Shown here piece by piece: positions 1 through 10,439 of a DNA stretch of 64,000 nucleotides. Under the pieces are notes generated by a model that made no database searches, was not told the DNA's origin, and worked only from the letters and a program-made list of their open reading frames with translations. Position 1 is the first letter of the stretch; each line of letters starts with the position of its first letter. The stretch is from Oceanisphaera pacifica (lineage in GTDB: Bacteria; Pseudomonadota; Gammaproteobacteria; Enterobacterales; Aeromonadaceae). Where the stretch lies: NCBI RefSeq assembly GCF_017498065.1, contig NZ_JAGDFX010000012.1, positions 1-64,000 of the forward strand, in the 5' to 3' direction. A program made the position numbers and the translations under genes.

Positions 1-48
1 GGCCTGCCGCCAGCGTTCAATCTGAGCCATGATCAAACTCTTCAATTA
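1..48 (-). rRNA. 16S ribosomal RNA, 5' end (partial)
   Basis: Read on the minus strand, the first 48 bases give the universally conserved 5' end of bacterial 16S rRNA, including AGAGTTTGATC and TGGCTCAG. The gene continues beyond the left edge, so only its start is present. The 5' end is placed by analogy with the E. coli mature end. It is transcribed away from yrdA, the same arrangement as the rrnD operon beside yrdA in E. coli. Confidence 0.97.
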
Positions 49-164
49 AAAGTTCTAGCTCAATGAATTACTGATGTACTGCTATTTCTAGTTGCACTTC
101 ACAAGACATTGAAAAACAATATTTTTTTGTTCTCAACGCTCTGCGAGTGCCCACACAGTTTGCT

Positions 165-184
165 TGATAAATTGTTAAAGAGCG
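165..184 (-). promoter_or_regulatory. rrn boxA antitermination site
   Basis: On the minus strand the leader reads GCTCTTTAACAATTTATCAA, which matches the enterobacterial rrn boxA region (core TGCTCTTTAACA). It lies about 120 bases before the 16S gene. It is known to recruit the Nus factor antitermination complex. Confidence 0.9.
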
Positions 185-212
185 TTTGACCTTGCTCAGG
201 TCAGGGATGCGT

Positions 213-240
213 ATTTTACGCATTCCGTATTGTTCGTCAA
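213..240 (-). promoter_or_regulatory. rrn promoter P2
   Basis: On the minus strand, a -35 TTGACG (235-240) and a -10 TAAAAT (213-218) are separated by 16 bp, just upstream of boxA. This matches the position and spacing of the downstream P2 promoter of enteric rrn operons. Confidence 0.75.
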
Positions 241-318
241 GTGTTTGTTTCAAACTTTATTTCGTTGTCTGCAAACCCTTGTGACCGTGAGCGAGTTGCC
301 CCGTGTCAGTGGATGCGC

Positions 319-346
319 ATTATAGGGAAGCCGCGTTTAAGCGCAA
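319..346 (-). promoter_or_regulatory. rrn promoter P1
   Basis: On the minus strand, a -35 TTGCGC (341-346) and a perfect -10 TATAAT (319-324) have a 16-bp spacer and are followed by a GC-rich GCGC discriminator. The downstream context CCACTGACACGG is nearly identical to the E. coli rrn P1 start region. The GC-rich discriminator is the known hallmark of stringent (ppGpp/DksA) control. Confidence 0.85.
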
Positions 347-436
347 CCCCTAAAGTGACAAAAATACGCATTTAGTGACTGATTGCTTAAACACCCAGCA
401 AAAACACAACCTATATACAGAGTTACCCACAAAATG

Positions 437-481
437 ACGCCTTACGCCAATCGCTGTACGCCCTACGTTAAAGAAATACAG
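437..481 (+). repeat. Degenerate GCTGTACGCC-type repeat, copy 1
   Basis: This lies in the roughly 585-bp gene-free gap between the rrn promoters and yrdA. The core CGCTGTACGCCCTACG followed by TTAAAGAAA recurs 300 bp downstream (740-781). Related shorter versions occur in other intergenic regions of this window (near 1478, 18470, 20366 and 40165). No coding potential is seen. Confidence 0.7.
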
Positions 482-535
482 GTTTGATTTGTTCGTACAG
501 CGTATAACGTAAAGCGTACCGCTTTCTGTTTGAAT

Positions 536-570
536 GGATTGCCGCGTCCTTGCACTCCTCGCAATGACCG
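536..570. repeat. REP-like element with ATTGCGAGGAG core, copy 1
   Basis: On the minus strand this reads GGTCATTGCGAGGAG, then about 6 bases, then GACGCGGCAA and TCC. A second copy with the same ends lies at 29377-29406. CATTGCGAG...GCGGCAAT elements of this kind are widely dispersed in proteobacterial intergenic DNA. No gene is nearby other than rrn and yrdA. Confidence 0.6.
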
Positions 571-739
571 TTTAAAAGCTAAAGCACACAGCGCTCACTT
601 GTAGCGTGCCGCTTTAGCTCGCACCGAGCGTCAGCGAGAAAATGTAAAAACCAATAACAAACGCCCAATACCAAACCTAAACACTGCACAGCTGAAGCAG
701 AGCCTACAAAAATATACAAAACGCCGAGCTAACAGAAAG

Positions 740-781
740 CTATACGCCGACCGCTGTACGCCCTACGCTAAAGAAACACAG
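740..781 (+). repeat. Degenerate GCTGTACGCC-type repeat, copy 2
   Basis: Second copy of the repeat at 437-481, sharing CCGCTGTACGCCCTACG and then CTAAAGAAACACAG. The two copies lie 300 bp apart. The rest of the 347-931 gap holds AT-rich sequence and weak palindromes, and no ORF or RNA gene that I can support. Confidence 0.65.
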
Positions 782-931
782 CTCCCTTTGGGAAGCTTTA
801 AGCCGTCAGCTATCAGCAATAGGCTAAAAAGGGACACAGGTTGGGTTTGTACGGCTTAAGATGTATGGATTTATTTATCTATAAGCCGTTACTATGGGTG
901 ACTCACTCAATAATAGAGACAGGCACTAATA

Positions 932-1468
932 ATGACTCCTCTTAACTCTTATCAAGGTATTAGCCCAACATTAGCTGAAGGTGTGTTTGTGGAAGCCTCT
1001 GCCGTTTTATATGGCGACATTAGACTTGCAGAGCACGCGAGTGTTTGGCCTTTGGTTGCAGCGCGGGGAGACGTGCAAAAAATTCGTATCGGTCGGCGCA
1101 CTAATATTCAAGATGGCTGTGTATTGCATGTGTCTCGGCCAAGTGCTCACTTTCCCGAGGGGTTACCTCTACTTATTGGAGATGATGTGACCGTTGGTCA
1201 TAAGGCCATGCTGCATGCTTGTACTATTGGTAACCGAGTTTTAATTGGCATGGGCACAATTGTGCTAGATGACGCAATTGTGGGTGACGATGTGATTATT
1301 GGTGCAGGCAGTTTGGTGCCACCGGGTAAGCAATTAGAGTCGGGATACTTATATGTGGGTAGCCCAGTTAAGCAAGCGCGCCGGCTTACTGCTGAAGAGA
1401 AAGCGTTTTTACCAGAGTCGGCAGCGAATTATGTTCGCTTGAAAGATGAATATCGTCAGCAGAAGTGA
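932..1468 (+). CDS. yrdA: Gamma-class carbonic anhydrase-like protein YrdA
   Basis: This 178-residue protein is built from left-handed beta-helix hexapeptide repeats (for example IGDDVTVGH and IVGDDVIIGAG around residues 80-130). The three histidines expected to bind metal in the gamma-carbonic anhydrase fold are present at about H66, H90 and H95. The length matches E. coli YrdA (about 184 residues). The ATG follows a GAGACAGG ribosome site. It is the first gene after the rrn operon and converges on yrdB, as in E. coli. The metal-binding pattern is intact, but carbonic anhydrase activity is not established for YrdA, so the function remains putative. It is cytosolic, with no signal peptide. 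Confidence 0.93.
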   Translation: MTPLNSYQGISPTLAEGVFVEASAVLYGDIRLAEHASVWPLVAARGDVQKIRIGRRTNIQDGCVLHVSRPSAHFPEGLPLLIGDDVTVGHKAMLHACTIGNRVLIGMGTIVLDDAIVGDDVIIGAGSLVPPGKQLESGYLYVGSPVKQARRLTAEEKAFLPESAANYVRLKDEYRQQK

Positions 1469-1477
1469 ACGTTAAGG

Positions 1478-1512
1478 TAACGCTGTCAGCCGTACGCTGC
1501 CCGTTAAAGATA
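1478..1512. repeat. GCTGTACGCC-family intergenic repeat fragment
   Basis: The yrdA-yrdB gap carries another degenerate copy (GCTGTCAGCCGTACGCTG then CCCGTTAAAG) of the repeat at 437-481. Identity is partial. It sits between converging genes. Confidence 0.45.
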
Positions 1513-1575
1513 AGAAAAGCGGTGGCGCTCTTTAGCTATTCACTTAAAGCCTGACAGCTTTAAGCTCCCGTAGAG

Positions 1576-1836
1576 CTATAACAAGAGGCTACCATCTGGG
1601 CTAAAAGCTTCTTGAGCAATAAGATCGCTCACCTGTTCTTCTATGTCGAAGCGTACTGACTCAAAGGCGAGGATAATACTCGCCTCGTCCAGTAAGGGTT
1701 GTTCACTCAGATGCTCGAGTGCCGATAAGCTAAGGTAGCAAATAACTTGTCCACCAGACCACTGAGCACTAAAAGCCACTCTTTGTTGTTCGGGCTGCCA
1801 GTTAAGATCATCATTCACAATCACATCTTGGTTCAT
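1576..1836 (-). CDS. yrdB: DUF1488 family protein YrdB
   Basis: This 86-residue acidic cytosolic protein resembles E. coli YrdB (85 residues, DUF1488). It has an N-terminal beta-rich part with the F-SAQWSGGQVICYLS segment and a C-terminal D-IEEQVSDLI helix. In E. coli yrdB also lies directly next to aroE, and here it follows aroE by about 80 bp on the same strand. Its function is unknown. The assignment rests on length, motif pattern and gene order. The ATG at 1836 has only a weak AGG ribosome site. Confidence 0.85.
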   Translation of the reverse strand: MNQDVIVNDDLNWQPEQQRVAFSAQWSGGQVICYLSLSALEHLSEQPLLDEASIILAFESVRFDIEEQVSDLIAQEAFSPDGSLLL

Positions 1837-1918
1837 GTTAGTACCTATTAGTTAGTACCTAATACAGGTGATAAATTAAATGAGGAGTAAGGGTTAACCC
1901 ACTTACTCCACTGAGATG

Positions 1919-2743
1919 TTATTTCGCCGCGTCTAGTTTGGCGCGTAATGATACTAATACAGGCATAATGTTGGGCCTTACATTACGCCATAAATAGAAA
2001 CTTTCTGCGGCTTGGCCAACCAACATACCTAAACCGTCAAACCTGTGCTCAACCCCAAGTTCTCTGGCCCATGCCATAAAGGGGGTTTCTTCTTGCCCAT
2101 ACATCATGTCATACACCCGTGTTTGGCCATGGCATACTTGTGGGTCTAGTGACAGGTTTTCACCTTGTAAGCTGGCAGAAGTACTATTAATGATAATATC
2201 AAAGCCACTGTCTAGTGCTGCTAAAGGCTCACTAATAATATTGCCTAGATGAGAGAAACGTTGCGCCAGCTCAGTGGCCCGAGCCGGGGTGCGATTTGCT
2301 ACCACTAACTTTGCCGGTTGCTCATCAAGCAAAGGCGATACAGCCCCACGGGCCGCGCCACCGGCTCCGAGTAATAAGATATTGGCACCGGCCAGCTCAA
2401 ATCCTAAACGTTTCAGATCCATCACCAAGCCCGCGCCATCGGTATTATCACCTAACCAACGACCATCGGGTAATAACTGCAATGTATTAACAGCACCTGC
2501 CAGCTCGGCTCTTTCTGTTAGTTCATCTGCAATATCCATGGCTTGGGTTTTAAAAGGCACGGTAATATTACAGCCTTGTCCGCCCTCGCGGGCAAAGTGC
2601 TGCAGGCTATCAGCAAAGCCATCAAGCGGAGCCAATAAGCGCTGATAATCAATCGCTTGGCTAGTTTGCTCGGCAAACTGATGGTGAATAAAGGGAGATT
2701 GACTGTGTTTGATGGGGTGACCGATAACGGCATATCTGTCCAT
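1919..2743 (-). CDS. aroE: Shikimate dehydrogenase (NADP+)
   Basis: AroE reduces 3-dehydroshikimate to shikimate with NADPH in the chorismate pathway. The N-terminus has the substrate-binding motif [14 protein letters not shown]. The catalytic Lys/Asp pair lies in ITVPFK and NTDGAG, and the NADP-binding Rossmann loop is GAGGAARG, followed by NRT. I chose the ATG at 2743 (274 residues) over an in-frame GTG five codons upstream, because GAGAG lies 8 bases before this ATG and because E. coli AroE starts with the same M-x-x-YAV spacing. It lies in the conserved yrdB-aroE order. hdfR is divergent from it, with a 151-bp gap that must hold both promoters. Confidence 0.97.
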   Translation of the reverse strand: MDRYAVIGHPIKHSQSPFIHHQFAEQTSQAIDYQRLLAPLDGFADSLQHFAREGGQGCNITVPFKTQAMDIADELTERAELAGAVNTLQLLPDGRWLGDNTDGAGLVMDLKRLGFELAGANILLLGAGGAARGAVSPLLDEQPAKLVVANRTPARATELAQRFSHLGNIISEPLAALDSGFDIIINSTSASLQGENLSLDPQVCHGQTRVYDMMYGQEETPFMAWARELGVEHRFDGLGMLVGQAAESFYLWRNVRPNIMPVLVSLRAKLDAAK

Positions 2744-2894
2744 GATGCTGGCTCTCACTTACAATAAACTCAGAATTTATAAATCAAGTAGACGATATTC
2801 AATAAGATATTGCTACCTACTCGGCTTTTTAGGTTGCAAATAATATCAAAACGAATAGATTTTGCGCTAATTAACAACATCACTGTGGCTTGCT

Positions 2895-3740
2895 TTGGAT
2901 ACTGAACTTTTAAAAACCTTTCTTGAGGTTTCCCGCACCCGTCATTTTGGTAAAGCGGCGGAACACCTTTATCTGACCCCTTCAGCAGTAAGCTTTCGTA
3001 TTCGTCAGCTAGAAGGTCAGCTGGGTGTTACCTTGTTTACGCGTTTGCGTAATAATATTCAACTCACCTCTTCGGGCGAGGCGTTAGTCCCTCATGCCGA
3101 GTCTATGCTATTGGCGTGGGCGAGGGCCCAACATGAAGTGGCCTTAAGTGAACAACAAACGCAACAACTGGCCGTGGCAGGTACGGCGAATTTGTGGGAT
3201 GCCTACCTACAAGAAGGCTTACATCGTTTATATGGTGAACTGCCGGCATTGTCGTTGCGCGCCGATATACGTACTCCTGAGCAAATGACCCGCGCCCTTC
3301 TGGGCCGCACGCTGGATGTGGCATTTTTAACCGACCCGGCACGCATCGAGGGCGTGTATCATGTGGCTATTCATACGATGGAGTTACAGTTGGTATCAAG
3401 TTACCAACATTTAGATACCGCCAAGGCCATGGCGCAGGATTATATTCGTATCGATTGGGGAACAGCGTTTAATACGCAACATGCCAAGCTGTTTAATACT
3501 GCAACCCCTCCTATATTGCATACGGGGTCGGTGCGTATTGCGCTTGAATATTTATTGCATCATGGCGGCAGTGCCTTTTTGCCAAGCTCGATGATCAGCC
3601 ATTACCAGCAACAAGAGCAGCTGTTTGTTGTGGCCGACACCCCCTCTATTAACCGTGAGGTTTATGCCGCCTATTTACCCGGCGGGGAGCGCCAAGAGCT
3701 TATCGATCGCGTGGTTGCTCTGTTTGCGCCCCCCCCATAA
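2895..3740 (+). CDS. hdfR: LysR-family regulator HdfR
   Basis: This is a 281-residue LysR-type transcription factor. Residues 1-60 form the winged helix-turn-helix (FGKAAEHLYLTPSAVSFRIR) and match E. coli HdfR almost residue for residue (MDTELLKTFLEVSRTRHFG). The rest is the ligand-binding domain. In E. coli HdfR represses flhDC, so a role in flagellar control is possible here, although the targets may differ. The start codon is TTG at 2895, chosen because it gives the exact MDTELLK family N-terminus. The gene converges on hemF with only a 6-bp gap. Confidence 0.92.
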   Translation: MDTELLKTFLEVSRTRHFGKAAEHLYLTPSAVSFRIRQLEGQLGVTLFTRLRNNIQLTSSGEALVPHAESMLLAWARAQHEVALSEQQTQQLAVAGTANLWDAYLQEGLHRLYGELPALSLRADIRTPEQMTRALLGRTLDVAFLTDPARIEGVYHVAIHTMELQLVSSYQHLDTAKAMAQDYIRIDWGTAFNTQHAKLFNTATPPILHTGSVRIALEYLLHHGGSAFLPSSMISHYQQQEQLFVVADTPSINREVYAAYLPGGERQELIDRVVALFAPPP

Positions 3741-3746
3741 CTCGTA

Positions 3747-4664
<918 letters not shown>

Positions 4665-4676
4665 CTAAGTTAGTCA

Positions 4677-5252
4677 TCATGCAGGACGTAGTACTGCACC
4701 AGTACTGCCATCTCTTATTAGGGATGGATTGATCATACCCCCTGTCTGCCCGGGTAAGATATAATCCAGCTCACTCCCCATTGTTTGCGCAAGCTCGCTA
4801 ACACTTCTTGCCGGCGGCGCACCGCTTTTATTAGCGCTGCTTGAAACCAAGGGCTTATTAAAGCCTAAGCAAAGATCGTGCACTTGGGGATGAGCGGATA
4901 CGCGCACAGCCAAGGAGTTAAAACGCCCCGTTAACCAAGCGGGCACCTCGGGCTTAGCGGGAATAATCCAAGTATTTGGGCCAGGCCAGCTCTCTAATAT
5001 AACGGCCAAACGCCCTTGTGGCAGTGCACTTAAATCAAGGTAAGGCAGTAGCTGGCTAATATCTGCAGCAACTAAGACTAACCCTTTGTCGATGGGCCTT
5101 TGCTTTATATTAAGTAAGCGCTGTACTGCACCACCATTATCGGGATCACAGCCTACACCAAAGACGGCTTCGGTGGCATAACCAATCACCCCCCCTTGGC
5201 GTAGCTGCTCTAGGGCAAATTGCAATGATTGTGCATTCATTAAAGTACTCAT
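4677..5252 (-). CDS. tsaC: Threonylcarbamoyl-AMP synthase TsaC (YrdC/RimN)
   Basis: TsaC makes threonylcarbamoyl-AMP from threonine, bicarbonate and ATP, the first step of t6A37 tRNA modification. The YrdC/SUA5 fold is seen in ATEAVFGVGCDP (residues 26-37), KQRPIDKGLVLVAA, WPGPNTW, LAVRVSAHP and KPLVSSSANKSG. The 191 residues match the short TsaC form without the Sua5 C-terminal domain. Two ATGs (5252 and 5240) are possible and neither has a strong ribosome site. The gene lies in the conserved yrdD-tsaC order. Confidence 0.95.
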   Translation of the reverse strand: MSTLMNAQSLQFALEQLRQGGVIGYATEAVFGVGCDPDNGGAVQRLLNIKQRPIDKGLVLVAADISQLLPYLDLSALPQGRLAVILESWPGPNTWIIPAKPEVPAWLTGRFNSLAVRVSAHPQVHDLCLGFNKPLVSSSANKSGAPPARSVSELAQTMGSELDYILPGQTGGMINPSLIRDGSTGAVLRPA

Positions 5253-5311
5253 TGATTAAATATAACCTTGCATGACTTGAGATAAGCTTTGTGACTGAAC
5301 ATCGAAGTCTA

Positions 5312-5857
5312 TTATTCTTGATAGCCACAGCCTTTTTTGGGGCATTGAACTTGGCCTTTGCGCTCAACCAAAATAGCAAAATCACAGTTCGGGCAGCGCT
5401 TATCAAGGGGCTTATCGTTTACCACAAAGCGACAGTCGGGATAATGATTACAGGCATAAAAACGCTTGCCATAGCGGGAGGTTCTGGCGACCAACTGACC
5501 TTTACTGCAAATGGGACAGCTAGGCTCAGCTTGGCCTTGATCGTTAATATCGGCAATATGATTGCAGTCGGGGTAATGAGTACAACCAATAAAGAGCCCA
5601 AAGCGGCCTTTTTTAATGGCTAACGAATGCTGACATTGTGGGCATTCACTGCCTTCAAGCACTTTTTCAATATCTTGATCGTGCTCTATTACTTTAAGGG
5701 GACGTAAATAGTCACAGGCAGGATAGGCGGCACACCCTAAAAATGCGCCGTGTTTACCGTGGCGTAATTCAAGGTTAGCACCGCATTGAGGGCAGGCTTC
5801 TTGCTCCCAAGAAGCAGACTCTTGGGTATTAAATAAACTGGAATCAATTTTTGACAT
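5312..5857 (-). CDS. yrdD: Topoisomerase-type zinc-ribbon protein YrdD
   Basis: This 181-residue protein consists of four consecutive C4 zinc ribbons of the topoisomerase I C-terminal type. CPQCG...CAAYPACDY, CPQCQ...CTHYPDCN, CPICS...CNHYPDCR and a final CPNCD...CPKKGCG are visible. It matches E. coli YrdD (180 residues). These domains bind single-stranded DNA in TopA, and the free-standing protein's role is unknown. It sits between smg and tsaC on the same strand, as in E. coli. Confidence 0.93.
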   Translation of the reverse strand: MSKIDSSLFNTQESASWEQEACPQCGANLELRHGKHGAFLGCAAYPACDYLRPLKVIEHDQDIEKVLEGSECPQCQHSLAIKKGRFGLFIGCTHYPDCNHIADINDQGQAEPSCPICSKGQLVARTSRYGKRFYACNHYPDCRFVVNDKPLDKRCPNCDFAILVERKGQVQCPKKGCGYQE

Positions 5858-5904
5858 GCCGCGCCTCCATTATTATTGGCTAAATACTACCAGCGCGGCC
5901 GCTA

Positions 5905-6378
5905 TCAGTGAACTACCCCTTCTGGTTCTTCAAAAACAAGTTCTTCTAATTGATGATAAGCCGACTCACTACCCGGAATATTAAAGAGCACCATCATGGC
6001 AACCCATTTCAGATCGTCTAGCTCTATTTCGGGGGAGTCTAGCTCCATAAGCCGGTCGATAACAATTTCTCGGGTTTCTGAGTTCAGTACTTTAATTTGC
6101 TCTAAAAACAGCAAGAAGCCTCGGCCTTCGGCATCAATCTTATATAACTCTTCTTGGGTATAAATTCGAAAAGAGTCAGGCTCAGATCGAGCCCACTTGG
6201 GTGTTTCTTCGGCAACTTGCAAGTCGGCTAAACGTTCTAACCATGCCAGCGCTTTTAAAATTTCTTGTTTATGAAAACCCGCCTGGGTTAACTCATCGGC
6301 GAGAGCATCTTGTTCTACCTCTGCATCTACATCGGTATGAATGTAGGTTTCGAATAAGTACATCAGTACCTCGAACAT
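5905..6378 (-). CDS. smg: Smg/DUF494 family protein
   Basis: This is a 157-residue acidic protein of the Smg (DUF494) family. It has the typical start [16 protein letters not shown] and the conserved [18 protein letters not shown] and [18 protein letters not shown] segments. I set the start at the ATG at 6378 because an AGGAGG lies 8 bases upstream and it reproduces the family N-terminus. A TTG two codons earlier is in frame but lies on the ribosome site. The start is 2 bases past the dprA stop, so the two genes are probably translationally coupled. The function is unknown, and linkage to dprA is widespread. Confidence 0.95.
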   Translation of the reverse strand: MFEVLMYLFETYIHTDVDAEVEQDALADELTQAGFHKQEILKALAWLERLADLQVAEETPKWARSEPDSFRIYTQEELYKIDAEGRGFLLFLEQIKVLNSETREIVIDRLMELDSPEIELDDLKWVAMMVLFNIPGSESAYHQLEELVFEEPEGVVH

Positions 6379-6380
6379 GA

Positions 6381-7478
6381 TCAATCCCTCCTCGCTCTGA
6401 CATAGCCCCCCGGTACGGTTTCAACCCAACCTGCTAATTCTAGTTCAACCAGCTGGGTTAGCACCTCTTGTACCGGCTGCTGGCAACGAGACGCAATGAG
6501 ATCTAACGCCGTTACCTCTAATCCTACGTTATCCAACAACTCAGGATAAGGCAATAACTCTGCCTGTGTTGATGGCATTATTTTAACAGCAGCCACGGAA
6601 AATGCTGTTAACTCTTCCAGTATATCATTAGCTTGCATCACTAATTTAGCGCCTTTTTGAATTAAGAGGTTACAGCCTTGCGCTAAAGGGTTTTGCCAAG
6701 CGCCAGGAATGGCAAAAACTTCCCGACCTTGTTCATTTGCATAACGTGCGGTAATTAAAGAGCCACTTCGCTCAGCCGCCTCCACCACTAGTACCCCTAA
6801 ACTTAAACCACTAATAATACGGTTACGTCGCGGAAAATGATGAGCTAAGGGACCAAGCCAGGGGTAACATTCGGATAATAGCGCCCCACCACTGTCAATT
6901 AACGCCCTTGCAAGCTGCTGATGGCGCTTGGGATAACATCTATCTAACCCTGAGCCTAGCACCGCAAAACTAGTTCCGCCTGCGTCTAATGCCGCTTTAT
7001 GACTAAGGCCATCTACGCCTATGGCTAAGCCTGAGGTAATAATGGCACCGGCGCGCACCAGTTCAGGTATTAAATTGCGGGTGTTTTCTTTGCCCACATA
7101 TGAGGGATGTCGGCTGCCCACCACCGCGATTTGGTCCTGAGTGAGTTTGTGTACGTCTCCTTCCACAAACAACAATAAGGGCGCAGCAGGAATGGCTTTT
7201 AGTTGTGCGGGATAATCGGCATGATCCCAAGGTAATACATGGCGGTTTGCCGCCCCCTCTTGCCACGCTAATATGGGATCGAGCAGTTCAAAATGCGCCG
7301 TAACTAATTGTAATCGCTGCGCTTGGCTTAAATGGCATTGCTCCAGTTGCTCTGGCTGATACCACTGAGATCCGAGCTTTCGATATAACTGAATCGCCCG
7401 CACTGGCCCTATGCCATGGGTTTGCTGTAGTGCCAGCCAAGGCAACAATGGGTGTTGCTGTAAGTTAGTCGCCGTCAT
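6381..7478 (-). CDS. dprA: DNA processing protein DprA (Smf)
   Basis: DprA loads RecA onto incoming single-stranded DNA during natural transformation. The 365 residues comprise an N-terminal helix-hairpin-helix/SAM-like region (about 1-80), the central Rossmann DprA domain with [34 protein letters not shown] and the [22 protein letters not shown] region split by variable residues, and a C-terminal winged-helix domain. It is the start of the dprA-smg-yrdD-tsaC-hemF string and is divergent from def. Competence is not proven by the presence of dprA alone. Confidence 0.96.
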   Translation of the reverse strand: MTATNLQQHPLLPWLALQQTHGIGPVRAIQLYRKLGSQWYQPEQLEQCHLSQAQRLQLVTAHFELLDPILAWQEGAANRHVLPWDHADYPAQLKAIPAAPLLLFVEGDVHKLTQDQIAVVGSRHPSYVGKENTRNLIPELVRAGAIITSGLAIGVDGLSHKAALDAGGTSFAVLGSGLDRCYPKRHQQLARALIDSGGALLSECYPWLGPLAHHFPRRNRIISGLSLGVLVVEAAERSGSLITARYANEQGREVFAIPGAWQNPLAQGCNLLIQKGAKLVMQANDILEELTAFSVAAVKIMPSTQAELLPYPELLDNVGLEVTALDLIASRCQQPVQEVLTQLVELELAGWVETVPGGYVRARRD

Positions 7479-7640
7479 GTGCCACTCCTTATCTCACATC
7501 CAGTCGCCGCACTCACAACTAGACGCATTAACACTCGGTGTTTTAGTGACTTAGCGCGCTTCTATTAAGTCTTGCTGTTTTTTGTGCGCTGACACAGTTA
7601 AAATAGAGGCAATATCGATTGATAACAGAGTTAGGTCACC

Positions 7641-8156
7641 ATGGCACAAGTATTAAAAGTATTACGTTTTCCTGATGAACGCCTGCGCACCGTCGCTAAG
7701 CCCATTACTGAGTTCACCCCTGCCCTACAACAAATTGTAGATGATATGTTTGAAACCATGTATGCAGAAGAAGGTATTGGTCTGGCTGCGACTCAGGTGG
7801 ATATTCATCAACAGTTAATAGTGATGGATGTTTCTGAAGACAGAGATCAGCGCTTAGTGTTGATAAATCCAGAAATTTTAGAACAAAGCGGCAGTACCGG
7901 CATTGAAGAAGGCTGCTTGTCAGTTCCGGGAGCTCGCGCCTTAGTAGAAAGAGCCGAGTGGGTAAAAGTACGTGCACAAAATGCGCAAGGGGAAACCTTT
8001 GAGCTAGAAGCCGACGATTTATTGGCTATTTGTATTCAGCATGAGATGGATCATTTAAAAGGCAAACTCTTTGTTGATTACTTATCGCCACTTAAGCGCC
8101 AGCGTATTCGCCAAAAAATGGAAAAGCTCACCAAACAAGAAGCCCAAGGTCTTTAA
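7641..8156 (+). CDS. def: Peptide deformylase
   Basis: Def removes the N-formyl group from nascent proteins. All three family motifs are intact: GIGLAA (residues 45-50), EEGCLSVP (89-96, metal ligand Cys92) and QHEMDHLKG (133-141, metal ligands His134 and His138, catalytic Glu135). The length of 171 fits the gammaproteobacterial type 1 enzyme (E. coli 169). It heads the def-fmt-rsmB-trkA operon, and fmt begins 17 bases later. Confidence 0.98.
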   Translation: MAQVLKVLRFPDERLRTVAKPITEFTPALQQIVDDMFETMYAEEGIGLAATQVDIHQQLIVMDVSEDRDQRLVLINPEILEQSGSTGIEEGCLSVPGARALVERAEWVKVRAQNAQGETFELEADDLLAICIQHEMDHLKGKLFVDYLSPLKRQRIRQKMEKLTKQEAQGL

Positions 8157-8173
8157 TTATAAAAGGATATCTT

Positions 8174-9118
8174 TTGCGCCCACTCAATATCATTTTTGCC
8201 GGCACCCCGGACTTTGCTGCTCGTCATTTACAAGCCCTACTCGGCTCTGAGCATCAGGTTGTGGCGGTATACACCCAGCCCGACCGCCCGGCGGGACGAG
8301 GTAAAAAACTGACCCCAAGCCCTGTAAAAGTAGCGGCTGAGCAAGCCGGCATCCCGGTGTTACAACCCATAAGTTTGCGTAATGACGAGGCACAGCAAGA
8401 GCTGGCAGCCCTTAATGCCGATATTATGGTGGTGGTGGCTTATGGCTTAATTTTGCCTCAGCCGGTATTAGATATTCCTCGTTTAGGCTGCATTAATGTG
8501 CATGGCTCTTTGCTGCCTCGCTGGCGGGGTGCCGCGCCCATTCAACGGGCGATTTGGGCCGATGATAACACCACGGGTGTCACCATTATGCAGATGGATG
8601 AAGGCCTAGATACTGGGGATATGCTGCACATTGCAAGCTTACCCATTGAGGCTGACGACACCTCTGCCAGCTTATATGACAAGCTGGCTCATATTGGCCC
8701 CCAAGCACTGCTACACAGCTTGGCAGAGATTAGCGAAGGTAAGGCCACGCCCGTGGTGCAAGACGACACTCAGGCCAACTACGCTAAAAAGCTATCTAAA
8801 GAAGAAGCCCGTATCGACTGGCAACAAGACGCAAGCCACATAGCCCGTTGCGTACGCGCCTTTAACCCTTGGCCCTTTAGTTATTTTACCGTCGCTGAAC
8901 ACAATATTAAGGTATGGCAAAGTAAGGCAATAGACGAGCCCACTGACTTAGCGCCAGGTACCATTATTCAGGCCAATAAAGCAGGGATTGATATTGCCAC
9001 AGGCCAAGGCATATTACGTCTGCTAAGCCTACAAGTTCCCGGCAAAAAAGCCATGGGCTGCCAAGATTTGCTAAATGCGCGCAAAGACTGGTTTCAACCT
9101 GGTACTCGCCTCGCGTAA
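8174..9118 (+). CDS. fmt: Methionyl-tRNA formyltransferase
   Basis: Fmt formylates initiator Met-tRNA with 10-formyl-tetrahydrofolate. The N-terminal formyltransferase domain shows [32 protein letters not shown] (catalytic His and Asn region) and the [10 protein letters not shown] loop. The C-terminal OB-like domain follows (about 205-314). The 314 residues match E. coli (315). The start is TTG at 8174 with AAAGGA 6 bases upstream, and no ATG gives the family N-terminus. It lies between def and rsmB in the conserved operon. Confidence 0.97.
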   Translation: MRPLNIIFAGTPDFAARHLQALLGSEHQVVAVYTQPDRPAGRGKKLTPSPVKVAAEQAGIPVLQPISLRNDEAQQELAALNADIMVVVAYGLILPQPVLDIPRLGCINVHGSLLPRWRGAAPIQRAIWADDNTTGVTIMQMDEGLDTGDMLHIASLPIEADDTSASLYDKLAHIGPQALLHSLAEISEGKATPVVQDDTQANYAKKLSKEEARIDWQQDASHIARCVRAFNPWPFSYFTVAEHNIKVWQSKAIDEPTDLAPGTIIQANKAGIDIATGQGILRLLSLQVPGKKAMGCQDLLNARKDWFQPGTRLA

Positions 9119-9143
9119 ACGCCTTTAATTTATTGGATATATT

Positions 9144-10439
9144 ATGAAAACCCGTGCCGCCGCCGCTAATATTTTGCATCAAGTGCTTAACCAAGGACAG
9201 TCGTTATCGACCCTGCTACCGCGTTATCAGTCTAAGGTTGCTGCCAAAGATCGTGCCCTACTGCAAGAGCTGTGCTTTGGCACACTGCGTTGGTATAGCC
9301 GATTAGATGCCATGACCAAGCCGCTATTAGAAAAGCCGCTTAAGGGAAAATACCGTGTGGTGCACTCACTGTTATTGGTTGGCATCTATCAGCTACTTTA
9401 TACCCGTGTTCCTGCCCATGCAGCATTGGCCGAAACCGTGAACGCCTGCAAAGTGCTCAAAGTCGAACCTTTTAAGGGCATGGTGAATGGCGTACTGCGT
9501 AATGTACAGCGCAAGCAAGATGAGCTCACCACTAAGGTTGATGCCTTGCCACAGCTACGGCTAGCCCACCCCAATTGGCTATTAAAGCGCATACAGCAGG
9601 CTTACCCTGAGCAGTGGCAAGATATTTTAACCGCCAATAATCAGCATCCACCTATGTGGATACGGGTTAATCAAAGTCAGCACAGCCGCGAACAATATCT
9701 CGCGCTGTTACAACAAGCAGAACTAGACGCGACCCCAGATGAGCTTGCCCAAAGCGCATTACGCTTAGCACGACCGGTCGATGTGACTAGTCTGCCAGGA
9801 TTTGAGCAAGGCCATAGTTCAGTACAAGATGGTGCAGCACAATTGGCCGCCCAATTGTTAGATGCCCAAGCCGGTGAGCTTGTTTTAGATGCCTGCGCGG
9901 CACCCGGGGGGAAAACGGCGCACATACTGGAGCGCCAGCCAGCACTATCACAGCTGGTGGCGGTTGATCTGGATAATGATCGTCTTAAGCGCGTGCATCA
10001 AAACTTAGATCGCATCGGCTTAGCAGCCACCGTATTACAAGGTGATGCCGCTCAGCCTGCTGATTGGTGGCAAGGCGAGCAGTTTGATCGCATCTTGTTG
10101 GATGCGCCCTGCTCTGCCACTGGAGTTATTCGACGCCATCCCGACATTAAATGGCTGCGCCGCCCCGAGGATATAACTCAGCTGGCCACACTACAGGGAC
10201 AAATTTTAGATGCGCTTTGGCAGCAACTTAAGCCCGGCGGCACCTTAATTTATGCCACTTGCTCTATATTGCCCGACGAAAATAGTCAGCAAATTACCGC
10301 CTTTTTAAATCGAACGCCTAATGCGCTTCTTAAGCCCTTGCACGCCAATGACACTCCCGACAACCCCGGCTGGCAATTATTACCCGGCGCTGAACAAAGA
10401 GACGGCTTTTATTATGCCAAGTTGAGTAAAACGGCATGA
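9144..10439 (+). CDS. rsmB: 16S rRNA m5C967 methyltransferase RsmB
   Basis: RsmB methylates C967 of 16S rRNA using S-adenosylmethionine. An N-terminal NusB-like RNA-binding domain (about 1-140) precedes the Rossmann methyltransferase domain. The SAM loop is [13 protein letters not shown]. The two catalytic cysteines lie in [15 protein letters not shown] and [10 protein letters not shown]. The 431 residues are close to E. coli (429). The stop overlaps the trkA ATG by 4 bases (ATGA), indicating translational coupling. Confidence 0.97.
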   Translation: MKTRAAAANILHQVLNQGQSLSTLLPRYQSKVAAKDRALLQELCFGTLRWYSRLDAMTKPLLEKPLKGKYRVVHSLLLVGIYQLLYTRVPAHAALAETVNACKVLKVEPFKGMVNGVLRNVQRKQDELTTKVDALPQLRLAHPNWLLKRIQQAYPEQWQDILTANNQHPPMWIRVNQSQHSREQYLALLQQAELDATPDELAQSALRLARPVDVTSLPGFEQGHSSVQDGAAQLAAQLLDAQAGELVLDACAAPGGKTAHILERQPALSQLVAVDLDNDRLKRVHQNLDRIGLAATVLQGDAAQPADWWQGEQFDRILLDAPCSATGVIRRHPDIKWLRRPEDITQLATLQGQILDALWQQLKPGGTLIYATCSILPDENSQQITAFLNRTPNALLKPLHANDTPDNPGWQLLPGAEQRDGFYYAKLSKTA

